This document shows, in pieces, positions 18,906-28,115 of a stretch of DNA of 64,000 bases. Location of the stretch: the NCBI GenBank assembly GCA_018268035.1, contig JAFDXI010000145.1:1-64000 (forward strand), given 5' to 3'. Positions within the stretch are counted from its first letter, which is position 1, and every line of letters starts with the position of its first letter. The stretch is from Bacteroidota bacterium (GTDB lineage Bacteria > Bacteroidota > Bacteroidia > Chitinophagales > Chitinophagaceae). Position numbers and translations under genes: made by a program. A model generated the notes under the pieces. The model had not been told where the DNA came from. It worked only from the letters and a program-made list of their open reading frames with translations, and searched no databases.

Positions 18906-19667
18906 ATGCAAATCCAAAAAATTGAAGATGTAATTAACCGGCTGTCACAGATAATTGAAGATTGCAAAATAAATAAAAATAAAGCAGGATATTTTGCTGC
19001 CTTATATAAACGTATGACCGTTGCAGTGCAGGAAAATATTAATAAAAACAGTTTTGATGATGGTGCAAGAATGGAAAAACTGGATGTAGTCTTTGCGCTT
19101 CGTTACCTGGATGCGTATGATGCATATTTTAATCATCAAACCTGTACGCAATCATGGCAAATGGCTTTTGATGCCTGTGCAGATGAAGGTTTAATTGTGT
19201 TGCAACATTTGATGTTGGGTGTGAATACTCACATCAATCTTGATTTAGCAATTGCGACTGCTGAAATAGCGCCTGGTAATTCTATTGATGCATTGCATAA
19301 TGATTTTAATCACATCAATGATTTGATTGGTTCATTGATGGATGATATTGAAGCCGGTCTTTGTAAGGTCTGGTTGCCTATGCGCATATTATTGAATGCA
19401 GCAGGTGGCAAACAGGATGCAGTTTTAAATTTCAGTATTAATAAAGCGAGAGAAGCTTCCTGGTTAAGCGCAGTGTTGCTTGCAAATATGGATACAACAC
19501 AACAACCTGTTTATATTGAAAATGCAGATACGTTGGTATATAATATCGGAACAAAAATAAAGTCGCCTGGTTGGTCAACTGAAATATTATTGAAAGGGAT
19601 TCGCCTCACAGAATATGATGATGTGGCAAGAACTATAGATCTTATTGAAAATACTGTTGTTGAGTGA
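18906..19667 (+). CDS. DUF5995-family protein
   Basis: This 253-residue mostly helical soluble protein resembles the DUF5995 family of uncharacterised bacterial proteins. Visible conserved blocks are AALYKRMTVAVQ, FALRYLDAYDAYFN, LMLGVNTHINLDLAIATAEI and a central DFNHINDLIGSLMDDIE. The histidines and aspartates in NTHINLDLA and DFNHIN could bind metal, but this is inference. I prefer ATG 18906 because the upstream ATG at 18888 adds six weakly conserved residues. The gene is divergent from ispH (about 75 bases between starts). Confidence 0.65.
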   Translation: MQIQKIEDVINRLSQIIEDCKINKNKAGYFAALYKRMTVAVQENINKNSFDDGARMEKLDVVFALRYLDAYDAYFNHQTCTQSWQMAFDACADEGLIVLQHLMLGVNTHINLDLAIATAEIAPGNSIDALHNDFNHINDLIGSLMDDIEAGLCKVWLPMRILLNAAGGKQDAVLNFSINKAREASWLSAVLLANMDTTQQPVYIENADTLVYNIGTKIKSPGWSTEILLKGIRLTEYDDVARTIDLIENTVVE

Positions 19668-19730
19668 ATGGGATGGATATAAAAAATGATTTTCTAAAAA
19701 GCTCTGCAATATTTGGATTATAAAGAAATA

Positions 19731-19767
19731 AAAAAGGCAACAATGATGATAAAACTGTTGCCTTTTT
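19731..19767. terminator. Strong bidirectional intrinsic terminator
   Basis: A stem of 11-12 base pairs (AAAAAGGCAAC paired with GTTGCCTTTTT, loop of 13-15 bases) has a run of A on one side and T on the other. It separates the DUF5995 gene (plus) from the acn gene (minus) and could end transcription from both sides. Confidence 0.85.
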
Positions 19768-19810
19768 CCTGATATGCACACATCACATTTTACTCATGAG
19801 ATGTTGCCTT

Positions 19811-22078
19811 TTATGAATTAAATTTTTTCCGGATGATATTCAAAGCAGCTCCGGCTTTAAACCATTCTATCTGTTGTTCATTATAAGTATGATTTACTTC
19901 GATGGTTTCATCTGTTCCATCAGCATGGTGCAAGATTACATGTAAAGGTTTCCCTGGTGCAAAACTGGTGAGGCCGATAATATCAAACACATCATCTTCC
20001 CTGATTTTATCATAATCATTTTTGTTGGCAAAAGTTAACCCAAGCATACCTTGTTTTTTCAGGTTGGTCTCATGGATGCGGGCAAAACTTTTTACGAGAA
20101 TAGCTCTTACACCTAAGAATCTTGGTTCCATAGCCGCATGCTCACGTGAACTGCCTTCACCATAATTTTCATCACCTACGACGATAGTACCTATGCCTGC
20201 TGCTTTATATGCTCTTTGTGTTGCAGGTACCGGGCCATATTCACCTGTTAATTGATTCTTTACGGAGTCTGTCTGATTATTAAAATAATTGATAGCGCCT
20301 ATCAATAAATTATTTGAAATATTATCTAAATGCCCCCTGAATTTTAACCATGGCCCTGCCATAGAAATGTGATCAGTTGTGCATTTCCCTTTTGCCTTTA
20401 TCAATAATCTCAAACCTTTCAGGTCAGTGCCTTCCCATTCAGCAAATGGTTGTAATAATTGTAGCCTTTGTGAATCGGGATTTACTTCAATCTTCACATT
20501 ACTTCCATCTTCTGCAGGCGCCTGGAAACCCGGGTCATCTACTGCAAAACCTTTTGGCGGTAATTCATAACCTTTAGGCTCTTTCAACAAAACTTCTTCA
20601 CCACTTTCTGTTTTTATTGTATCAGTAATTGGATTGAATGCAATTGTACCTGCAATAGCCATTGCTGTTACTACTTCAGGAGAAGCAACGAATGCATGTG
20701 TTGATGCGAGGCCATCATTACGTTTTGCAAAATTCCTGTTGAAAGAAGTAACGATTGTATTCTTACGGTTAGGGTCATCAATATGCCTTGCCCACTGACC
20801 GATACAAGGGCCACAGGCATTAGCTAATACTACACCACCCACACTTTCAAAATCATTGATGAAACCATCTCTTTCAATAGTAAAGCGCACCTGTTCTGAA
20901 CCAGGTGTAATAGTGAATTCACTTTTTGTTTTTAAGCCTTTACTTTTCGCATCTCTAACAATTGATGCTGAACGGCTGATATCTTCATAAGATGAGTTGG
21001 TGCAACTACCAATTAATGCTACTTCCAGTTTTGCAGGCCAACCATTTTTCTCAACAGCTTCTTTCATCTTTGAAACCGGTGTAGCAAGGTCAGGAGTGAA
21101 AGGCCCGTTTACATAAGGTTCCAGTTTGTTTAAATCCAATTCAAGTACCTGGTCATAATATTTTTCAGGTGCTTCATACACTTCAGGGTCAGGGCGTAAA
21201 TATTCTCTGATGCCATTGGCTAAGTCAGCAATATCATTCCGGTCTGTTGATTGTAAGTAAGCAGCCATTTTATCATCATAGGCAAACAAAGAACAAGTGG
21301 CGCCTATTTCAGCGCCCATGTTACAAATAGTGCCTTTACCGGTTGCACTGAAACTATCTGCACCTTCACCAAAATATTCAACAATTGCACCTGTACCGCC
21401 TTTTACCGTCAGTTGTCCTGCCACCCACAGGATGATATCTTTTGCACTGGTCCATCCACTCATTTTGCCGGTAAGTTTTATGCCGATGAGTTTCGGCCAT
21501 TTCAATTCCCAGGGCAAACCTGCCATCACATCACAGGCATCAGCACCACCCACACCGATGGCAATCATACCCAGCCCGCCTGCATTTGGTGTGTGGCTGT
21601 CTGTGCCTATCATCATACCTCCGGGGAATGCATAATTTTCCAAAACCACCTGGTGAATTATTCCTGCTCCTGGTTTCCAGAAACCTATACCATATTTATT
21701 GGAAACAGATGAAAGGAATCCATAAACTTCTTTGTTTACATCAAGCGCTTTGGCGAGGTCTTCTTTTGCACCCACTTTAGCCTGGATTAAGTGATCGCAA
21801 TGTACAGTGGAAGGTACTGCTACTTTTGGCCTGCCTGCCTGCATAAATTGTAATAAAGCCATCTGTGCAGTTGCATCCTGCATGGCTACCCTGTCGGGTG
21901 CAAAATTTACATACGTCTTGCCACGGTCAAATGCTTCGAGTGGTTGTTCTGCATAGAGATGCGAAAACAAAATCTTTTCACCTAAAGTCAAAGGGCGGCC
22001 AAGGGCCTTACGTGCAGCGGCAACCTTTGAAGGCATTTCTCCGTACACTTTTTTAATCATTTCAATATCAAAAGCCAT
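19811..22078 (-). CDS. acnA: Aconitate hydratase (mitochondrial-type)
   Basis: This 755-residue enzyme of the tricarboxylic acid cycle isomerises citrate to isocitrate through a 4Fe-4S cluster. Cluster cysteines are visible in [14 protein letters not shown] and in [24 protein letters not shown] and [12 protein letters not shown] are substrate-site blocks. The C-terminal swivel domain carries [15 protein letters not shown]. The length and order match the mitochondrial-like aconitases common in Bacteroidota rather than the 890-residue bacterial AcnA. The symbol is therefore used loosely. The gene stands alone between a terminator at its 3' end and a 226-base intergenic region. Confidence 0.95.
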   Translation of the reverse strand: MAFDIEMIKKVYGEMPSKVAAARKALGRPLTLGEKILFSHLYAEQPLEAFDRGKTYVNFAPDRVAMQDATAQMALLQFMQAGRPKVAVPSTVHCDHLIQAKVGAKEDLAKALDVNKEVYGFLSSVSNKYGIGFWKPGAGIIHQVVLENYAFPGGMMIGTDSHTPNAGGLGMIAIGVGGADACDVMAGLPWELKWPKLIGIKLTGKMSGWTSAKDIILWVAGQLTVKGGTGAIVEYFGEGADSFSATGKGTICNMGAEIGATCSLFAYDDKMAAYLQSTDRNDIADLANGIREYLRPDPEVYEAPEKYYDQVLELDLNKLEPYVNGPFTPDLATPVSKMKEAVEKNGWPAKLEVALIGSCTNSSYEDISRSASIVRDAKSKGLKTKSEFTITPGSEQVRFTIERDGFINDFESVGGVVLANACGPCIGQWARHIDDPNRKNTIVTSFNRNFAKRNDGLASTHAFVASPEVVTAMAIAGTIAFNPITDTIKTESGEEVLLKEPKGYELPPKGFAVDDPGFQAPAEDGSNVKIEVNPDSQRLQLLQPFAEWEGTDLKGLRLLIKAKGKCTTDHISMAGPWLKFRGHLDNISNNLLIGAINYFNNQTDSVKNQLTGEYGPVPATQRAYKAAGIGTIVVGDENYGEGSSREHAAMEPRFLGVRAILVKSFARIHETNLKKQGMLGLTFANKNDYDKIREDDVFDIIGLTSFAPGKPLHVILHHADGTDETIEVNHTYNEQQIEWFKAGAALNIIRKKFNS

Positions 22079-22304
22079 AAGATAAATTTTTATAAGTATT
22101 TAAGTCTGGTTGCAACTGTTCAGGAAAGATTGACCTGCATAGGATGCAAGACCCGATTAAGATAAAATCGGAAGCACAGAAGCTGGTCCATAAATTTCTA
22201 AGAACTCGTGCAAAATTAAGCTTGAATACTTTAAAATGAAAATGAATACTTTAAAAAGATTAACGAGTATTATTGTTTAAAAAATATTTTTTTAAATTGC
22301 GTGC

Positions 22305-22526
22305 ATGAAAAGGCTGAAACAGCTTATAGAGTGGAGGGCATTTGGGGTTTGCGAACCGTTGGGTGAATGGTTGGGTATATCTACAAGCCGCATCAGGATG
22401 TGGTTTATTTATATATCCTTTTTAACCATGGGATCGCCGGTAATCATTTACATGGTGATGGCTTTTTGGTTAAATATAAAAAAATACATCCTGTCGGCCA
22501 GGCGAAACCCATTCAAGTACCTATAA
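22305..22526 (+). CDS. Small PspC-domain-like membrane protein
   Basis: This is a 73-residue protein. The first half reads AFGVCEPLGEWLGISTSRIRMWFIY, the typical PspC opening (G-x-C..LG..LGI....R..F), and is followed by one hydrophobic helix (about 38-58) and a basic tail. PspC proteins are linked to envelope stress, and very short versions are common in Bacteroidota, often next to regulators. It lies 15 bases upstream of two tandem AraC-type genes and may be transcribed with them. Confidence 0.7.
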   Translation: MKRLKQLIEWRAFGVCEPLGEWLGISTSRIRMWFIYISFLTMGSPVIIYMVMAFWLNIKKYILSARRNPFKYL

Positions 22527-22541
22527 AACAAAACGACTGTC

Positions 22542-23486
22542 TTGATAAAGTTAGAGTACACACACACTTCTTACAATGAGCTTTTCTTATTAATTACCAA
22601 AAACCTGCGTCTGAAAGTAAAAAATGACGTTGGGATTGTTCCGTCCTCTCTTGGCGAAGGCATGGTGCAATTGATTAATCTATACAATGGACTTGACATT
22701 CTGATCCTGGATTATAAATTGAAAGAAGATGTGGTTTATCACCGGAGAAAATCAAACCGTGATGTTTATATCATGCGTATTGATGACAACACAGAACAGG
22801 GTGAAAATGCAAAATCTGCTTTGTTCTTCTCACACATCAGCAAAGAGTTGTATTTCATGACTCCGGCTAATACAAGAGTAAAAAACATCTATCTCTCTTT
22901 TAACAAGGAATGGTTGTTCTCGCTCTTATCCAATGAACCGCAGGGTGAATTGCTTTTTACTAATGTATTGATGAAAGCGCCTCTGTATTATTATGAACTG
23001 ATAGATTCTGAATACAGGCGTTTGACACAGGAAATAATGCAGGCTAAAACTGATCCCAATTTTAAAGAGTTTAAAATTTATAACCGAGTGATGACAATAG
23101 TAGAAAGATTTTTTGTGCGGTATTATAAAAAGATATCTCAAACCCACAGGCATTTTAAAATTTCATCAGATGAAATGCAACGTTTGAAAACTGTAGAAGC
23201 AGAAATTTTGAAAGACTTTTCTTTTACACCGCCAAATATTACACAACTCTCGAGGATGGCAGCCATGAGCCCTTCGAAACTCAAGTTGGTGTTTAAAGAA
23301 GTGTTTGGTATGCCGGTGTATCAATATTATCAAAAACACAGGTTGCAAAAAGGCAAGGCTATGCTGATAACTAAAAAATATACTATTAAACAAGTAGCCA
23401 CTGAGCTTGGGTATATCCATGTAAAAGATTTCAGCAGAGCATTTCAAAAACATTTTGATCAATTACCAGAAGAAATAATTAATTAG
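22542..23486 (+). CDS. AraC-family transcriptional regulator (first of a tandem pair)
   Basis: This 314-residue regulator has a C-terminal double helix-turn-helix of AraC type (about 220-310): NITQLSRMAAMSPSKLKLVFKEVFG then YTIKQVATELGYIHVKDFSRAFQKHF. The N-terminal half is a ligand or dimerisation domain without recognisable motifs. I kept the TTG at 22542, because the first ATG in frame lies over 35 residues in, and because the paralog that follows also starts at TTG in the same relative place with alignable N-terminal sequence (LGEGMVQLINLYNGLDILI against FGEGNVQVYNFNSGISALI). It is 15 bases after the PspC-like gene. Confidence 0.82.
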   Translation: MIKLEYTHTSYNELFLLITKNLRLKVKNDVGIVPSSLGEGMVQLINLYNGLDILILDYKLKEDVVYHRRKSNRDVYIMRIDDNTEQGENAKSALFFSHISKELYFMTPANTRVKNIYLSFNKEWLFSLLSNEPQGELLFTNVLMKAPLYYYELIDSEYRRLTQEIMQAKTDPNFKEFKIYNRVMTIVERFFVRYYKKISQTHRHFKISSDEMQRLKTVEAEILKDFSFTPPNITQLSRMAAMSPSKLKLVFKEVFGMPVYQYYQKHRLQKGKAMLITKKYTIKQVATELGYIHVKDFSRAFQKHFDQLPEEIIN

Positions 23487-23492
23487 TACACC

Positions 23493-24554
23493 TTGTATAT
23501 AGTTTATAATCCATATAATGCCGTTAACTTGTTTCATGCCATAGCAAATGGCTGCGGCATTCACGCAAAAGGCAATTCATTTACCATACCACAACAGTTT
23601 GGTGAAGGCAATGTCCAGGTATATAATTTTAATTCAGGTATATCAGCATTGATTGCGGAAGCGAGATACAATGAAGATTTGACTGTATTGCGTAACCAGC
23701 ATGTTAATCCACAGAATTTTATCCTGGTGTTGCATGAAAACCTCGAAAAGCAGGAAAAGAAAGAGGCTACTGTATCAAAGATGCAAAACGATGTTTTTGC
23801 AGGATTCAGCAGGAACCTTGTGCATCTTACCACTTCATTAAACACTACAGAAATTTCACTGCCTGCTATGAATAAAAACAGGATGGTGGTGATTTTTTTC
23901 AGTAAAGCAACACTGTTGAATTTCTTTGACTTTGAAACAGTGGAAAAATTTACCAACACCTTTTTTTCTTTTTACCTGAAAAAAAATTATCAGGCACCAC
24001 TGGATGCAGAATACAGAGTTGTATTACAGGAATTGCATCATGAGATTGAAAACCATCCCCTGATAAACCTGTTTGTTGAGAACAGGGTTTTATCACTGAT
24101 AGAAAAACTGTTTGTTCATTTTCTGCTACGCGATAAACATTCGGAAAAGAGGTTACAGTTTAAAGAAGATGAAGTGTCACAGCTTGTAAAAGCAGAATCA
24201 TTATTGATTGAAGATTTCAGTAAAGTCCCGCCTACTATCAATCAGCTATCAAGGTTATGTGCGATGAGCCCAACGAAATTTAAAAATGATTTTAAAGCTT
24301 TGTATGGTTTACCTGTTTATGAGTATTATCAGCAGCACCGTATGGCTTATGCCAGGTCGCTCATTCAGGAAGGTGAATATGCTATCAAAGAAGTGGGTAT
24401 CATGGTAGGATACAGTAACCTTGGCCATTTTGCAGCAGCATTCAAAAAAGAATTTTCAATGCTGCCAAGTGAATGGATGCATGCAAACAGAGTGAACCCT
24501 GATATTATTCCCAATGGTGTTTCACCTGTTGTTGAAGATGTGCAAAACGAGTAA
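23493..24554 (+). CDS. AraC-family transcriptional regulator (second of a tandem pair)
   Basis: This 353-residue paralog of the preceding gene starts 6 bases after its stop. It has the same layout: a ligand domain (about 1-200) and a C-terminal AraC helix-turn-helix (TINQLSRLCAMSPTKFKNDFKALYG and YAIKEVGIMVGYSNLGHFAAAFKKEF). The start TTG 23493 matches the position of the TTG start of its neighbour. The pair probably arose by tandem duplication and then diverged to maybe a third identity by eye in the N-terminal half. Tight spacing suggests joint expression, possibly with heteromeric action. A tRNA gene begins 12 bases after the stop. Confidence 0.82.
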   Translation: MYIVYNPYNAVNLFHAIANGCGIHAKGNSFTIPQQFGEGNVQVYNFNSGISALIAEARYNEDLTVLRNQHVNPQNFILVLHENLEKQEKKEATVSKMQNDVFAGFSRNLVHLTTSLNTTEISLPAMNKNRMVVIFFSKATLLNFFDFETVEKFTNTFFSFYLKKNYQAPLDAEYRVVLQELHHEIENHPLINLFVENRVLSLIEKLFVHFLLRDKHSEKRLQFKEDEVSQLVKAESLLIEDFSKVPPTINQLSRLCAMSPTKFKNDFKALYGLPVYEYYQQHRMAYARSLIQEGEYAIKEVGIMVGYSNLGHFAAAFKKEFSMLPSEWMHANRVNPDIIPNGVSPVVEDVQNE

Positions 24555-24566
24555 TACTTTTTTAAA

Positions 24567-24639
24567 GCCAACTTAGCTCAGTTGGTAGAGCAGCACCCTC
24601 GTAATGTGCAGGTCGTCGGTTCAAATCCGATAGTTGGCT
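24567..24639 (+). tRNA. tRNA-Thr (anticodon CGT)
   Basis: This is a 73-base cloverleaf: acceptor stem GCCAACT with AGTTGGC, D stem GCTC with GAGC, T stem GTCGG with CCGAT and TTCAAAT loop, discriminator T. The anticodon loop CTCGTAA gives anticodon CGT, so it reads ACG (Thr). The last anticodon-stem pair (positions 31-39) is C opposite T, a mismatch, while the other four pairs are Watson-Crick. It follows the second AraC gene and is convergent with the ABC-F gene. Confidence 0.9.
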
Positions 24640-24680
24640 CTTGTTTTTCCTGAATCAGCAGACATTCCACAATAAATTAT

Positions 24681-26624
24681 TTATTCCAATGCCATGATGC
24701 GTTCAAATAATTTTTCGTATTCTTTATTGGCTGCTGTTAATTTCTGTTGTACCTGTTTATATCTTTCTTCCAGTTGGATAAATGCGTTTTTATCTGAATA
24801 GTTTTCAGGTAGTGCCAACTCAGTTTCAATATTTGTTTTCTGCTGGTTCAATTCATTGATGGTGCTTTCTAATTTGCTGAATTGTTTTTGTAGTTTTTGT
24901 AATTCTTTCTGTTGTTCACGGTTGCTATTATTTGTTGTTTCCTGTTTTTTGTTTGATGAAGATTGTTTGGGGCTTTCCTGTACAGTTATTTCAGCCTGTT
25001 GTTTTGCATTTTCAAATTTTGCTTTTGCCATTCTTTCTTTCCACTGTACATATTCTTCATATCCACCTTTAAACTCTTTTATTTCATGATCAACAATTTC
25101 CCAAATCTTGTTAGCAGTTTTGGAAACAAAATACCGGTCGTGGCTCACTAAAATATAACTACCTTCATATTTATTCAAAGCATCGGCGAGCAATTCCACG
25201 CTGTGAATGTCGAGGTGGTTGGTGGGCTCATCCAGCAATAAAAAATTTGCTTTACCTGCAATCACTTTTGCCAGTGCCACTCTTGCTTTTTCACCACCAC
25301 TTAATATGCGGATTTTCTTTTCTACATCATCACCACTAAATAAAAAACAACCCAATAGAGAACGCAATTCAAGTTCTGTTTTGCCACTGCCGCATTCCAT
25401 CATTTCTTCGAGGATGGTGTTATTGATATTCAAAGCTTCAAGCTGGTGCTGCGCATAAAAACTTTCATCCACATTATGGCCCCAGTTTCTTTCACCTTCA
25501 AATGGTTCGGTACCAGCTATCATCCTCAAAACAGTTGATTTACCTTTTCCATTAGCTCCAATCAACGCAATCTTATCGCCCCTTTCTATTTCAGCGTTTG
25601 TGTTTTTTACAATCAGGTTGCTGCCAAAATTTTTTGACGCATCTTTTAATGAAGCCAGTATTTTCCCCGGTTGTTTATCAACCCTGAAATTGATTTTTAA
25701 GTTAGGTCTTTCTAATTCTACATTTTCAATCCTGTCTAAACGATCTAATTTTTTGATTAAACTTTGCGCCATGGCTGCCTTGCTTGCTTTTGCCCTGAAG
25801 CGCTCAATCAATCTTTCATTTTGCCTGATATAATCCTGCTGATTTTCATAAGCCCTTTGTTGTATTTCTGTGCGTTGCTCTTTTTCTGTTTCATAGTATT
25901 CGTAATTGCCCGTATAAAAATGTAATTGTTGTTGATACAACTCTACAATCTTTGTAACCATACGGTTCAAAAAATATTTATCGTGGCTCACAATTACTAC
26001 ACTGCCTTTATAATGTTGTAAATATTTTTCAAGCCATTCTATAGAGGGAAGGTCAAGGTGGTTGGTCGGTTCATCTAATAATAGTAGATCTGGTTGTTGT
26101 AAAATCATTTTTGCCAGCAGCACTCGCATCCTCCATCCACCACTGAATTCTTTATATGGCCTTTGCAGGTCTTCATTGGCAAAACCCAAGCCTTGTAATA
26201 CCTCTTCAGTTTTGTGATGTATATCGTAACCGCCGAGAACTTCAATTTCATGAAGTTTGTCCGAATACAACATCAATATTTTTTCATCAGATGTTGCTTC
26301 CAGTTCTTTGCCCAGTTCTTCAATTTCTTTTTCGAGTTGTTGTATTTTTTCAAATGCACTTAGTGCAACATTTAATATAGAATCATTGGTATCAAAACTC
26401 AATAAATCCTGGTGCAGATAACCTATTGTAGTATTACGGCCACGCTCTACAGTACCTTCTGAAGGAGTATAATCACCAACCAACAATTTTAATAGTGTTG
26501 ATTTGCCAGTGCCATTATAACCAATTAACCCAATTCGTTCTCCAGGCTGAATGTGCCAGGTTGCATCGGCAACAATGACCCTCGACCCAAACTCAAAAGT
26601 TATATTATTAAAACCTGCTAACAT
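24681..26624 (-). CDS. ABC-F family ATPase
   Basis: This 647-residue soluble protein has two ATP-binding cassettes and no membrane domain, which marks the ABC-F class acting on the ribosome. Walker A motifs are GYNGTGKST (about residue 36) and GANGKGKST (about 350). Signature motifs are FSGGWRMRV and LSGGEKARV, and both Walker B sites end in LLDEPTNHLD. A linker of about 80 residues between cassettes is rich in charged residues (P-site tRNA-interaction type). A C-terminal coiled coil with many lysines and glutamines (about 550-640) resembles that of Uup. Cellular role is likely translation, ribosome maintenance or antibiotic protection, and residue reading alone cannot tell which. Confidence 0.93.
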   Translation of the reverse strand: MLAGFNNITFEFGSRVIVADATWHIQPGERIGLIGYNGTGKSTLLKLLVGDYTPSEGTVERGRNTTIGYLHQDLLSFDTNDSILNVALSAFEKIQQLEKEIEELGKELEATSDEKILMLYSDKLHEIEVLGGYDIHHKTEEVLQGLGFANEDLQRPYKEFSGGWRMRVLLAKMILQQPDLLLLDEPTNHLDLPSIEWLEKYLQHYKGSVVIVSHDKYFLNRMVTKIVELYQQQLHFYTGNYEYYETEKEQRTEIQQRAYENQQDYIRQNERLIERFRAKASKAAMAQSLIKKLDRLDRIENVELERPNLKINFRVDKQPGKILASLKDASKNFGSNLIVKNTNAEIERGDKIALIGANGKGKSTVLRMIAGTEPFEGERNWGHNVDESFYAQHQLEALNINNTILEEMMECGSGKTELELRSLLGCFLFSGDDVEKKIRILSGGEKARVALAKVIAGKANFLLLDEPTNHLDIHSVELLADALNKYEGSYILVSHDRYFVSKTANKIWEIVDHEIKEFKGGYEEYVQWKERMAKAKFENAKQQAEITVQESPKQSSSNKKQETTNNSNREQQKELQKLQKQFSKLESTINELNQQKTNIETELALPENYSDKNAFIQLEERYKQVQQKLTAANKEYEKLFERIMALE

Positions 26625-26640
26625 TTTTATAATTGAGGCG

Positions 26641-26648
26641 CAAAGCTA
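26641..26648 (-). promoter_or_regulatory. Candidate -7 promoter element for the ABC-F gene
   Basis: On the minus strand this reads TAGCTTTG (TAnnTTTG), ending 16 bases before the ATG at 26624. The -33 region is AT-rich without a clear TTTG. Confidence 0.4.
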
Positions 26649-26918
26649 AAACATTCACAATAGAGATAAAAGCAGCTTTGATAATGAATTATAAAATTCA
26701 TAAGAACCAATTTGAAATAATTGAAATCAACTCTTTTTGTATAGGTTCATATACACTTTTGTTGTGCAAAATGTTTGTTTGTTGAGTTATCAGATTTTTC
26801 AACGAATGGGATCCGGTTTTAAATGTTATGAAAGGCACTCAAAATATTTTATCGGCAGATATAACATTTAAAATCTTACTCATTTATTGTTTCTTTGCAG
26901 CGCAAAAAATGAATAGGG

Positions 26919-28115
26919 ATGATTGTAATAGGTTTAATCAGAGAAGGTAAAATTCCGGCAGACAATAGGGTTGCGCTCACACCGGCACAATGCAGGTGGA
27001 TATTGAAAAATACAGATTTTAAAATCTTTGTACAGCCATCGCCAACCCGCAGTTTTGATGACAGGGAATATGAGCGTGCAGGTGTAGTGTTGCAAGATGA
27101 CCTTACTAACTGTGATTTATTATTGGGCATAAAAGAAGTACCTGTTGACATGCTGATTGCCGGAAAAACGTATATGTTTTTTTCACACACCAAAAAAATG
27201 CAACCTTATAACCAGCATTTGATGCAAACGATGGTGGAGAAAAAAATTACATTGATAGATTATGAATGCCTCGAACATGCAGACGGACAGCGGATCATTG
27301 GCTTTGGTTTTTTTGCAGGAGTTGTTGGTGCACATAATGGCATCATGGCTTATGGTGAGCGCACGCAACAATACAGGTTGGGCAGAGTGTATCAACAAAA
27401 AGACTATATAGAATTAATCCATACTTATTTTGGGCTAAAGTTGCCGCCTATAAAAGTTGCTGTAACTGGCAGTGGACGTGTTGCGCATGGCATTTTGGAA
27501 ATTATGAACCTGATGGATATCCAGGAAGTGGAACCGGAAGAATATCTTCATAAAGATTTTTCTTATCCTGTGTATGTGCAACTAAAAGGTGCAACATTAT
27601 ACAGGCATAAAGAAAGTCATTCCTATTCAAGAAGCGATTTTCATGCTAACCCGAAACAATATGAATGTTTGTTTAAACCTTATTGCGCACATACAGATAT
27701 TTTAATGAATGGTGTTTATTGGGATAGTGGCATCCCGGCTTTGTTTGATACTGAAGATGTATGCTCTGCAGATTTTAGAATTAAAACTATTGCTGATATT
27801 ACTGATGATGCACACGGCAGTGTGCCTATAAACCTGGGTGATTGTACCATTGATAATCCTGTATATGGTGTTGATAAAATAACCTTGCAAAAAACCGCTC
27901 CTTATTTGCCATCAGGTATTGATGTAATGGCAGTTGGTAATTTGCCTAATGAACTACCAAGGGATGCAAGCCGTTTTTTTGGTGAGCAGTTGATAAAACA
28001 TGTATTGGCTGATTTTGAAAAAGGAAGCGTGATAATTGATAAGGCAACCATTTTAAAACAGGGTAAACTCACACCGGTATTTGGATATCTTTCAGCGTAT
28101 GCTTATGGCAACTAA
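26919..28115 (+). CDS. Saccharopine dehydrogenase-like / alanine dehydrogenase-type NAD(P) oxidoreductase
   Basis: This 398-residue protein has the two-lobed fold of the alanine dehydrogenase/PNT and LYS1-type saccharopine dehydrogenase family. The N-terminal lobe opens with IGLIREGKIPADNRVALTPAQ, typical for these enzymes. A nucleotide-binding core VAVTGSGRVAHGILEIM (GxGxxxxG) lies at about residues 185-200. The family catalyses reversible NAD(P)-linked reductive amination or saccharopine cleavage. Bacteroidota usually make lysine by the DAP route, so the substrate is unassigned. The terminal DUF4139-like lobe includes DITDDAHGSVPINLG. Convergent with the gene at 28112, with which it shares 4 bases at the stop. 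Confidence 0.75.
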   Translation: MIVIGLIREGKIPADNRVALTPAQCRWILKNTDFKIFVQPSPTRSFDDREYERAGVVLQDDLTNCDLLLGIKEVPVDMLIAGKTYMFFSHTKKMQPYNQHLMQTMVEKKITLIDYECLEHADGQRIIGFGFFAGVVGAHNGIMAYGERTQQYRLGRVYQQKDYIELIHTYFGLKLPPIKVAVTGSGRVAHGILEIMNLMDIQEVEPEEYLHKDFSYPVYVQLKGATLYRHKESHSYSRSDFHANPKQYECLFKPYCAHTDILMNGVYWDSGIPALFDTEDVCSADFRIKTIADITDDAHGSVPINLGDCTIDNPVYGVDKITLQKTAPYLPSGIDVMAVGNLPNELPRDASRFFGEQLIKHVLADFEKGSVIIDKATILKQGKLTPVFGYLSAYAYGN

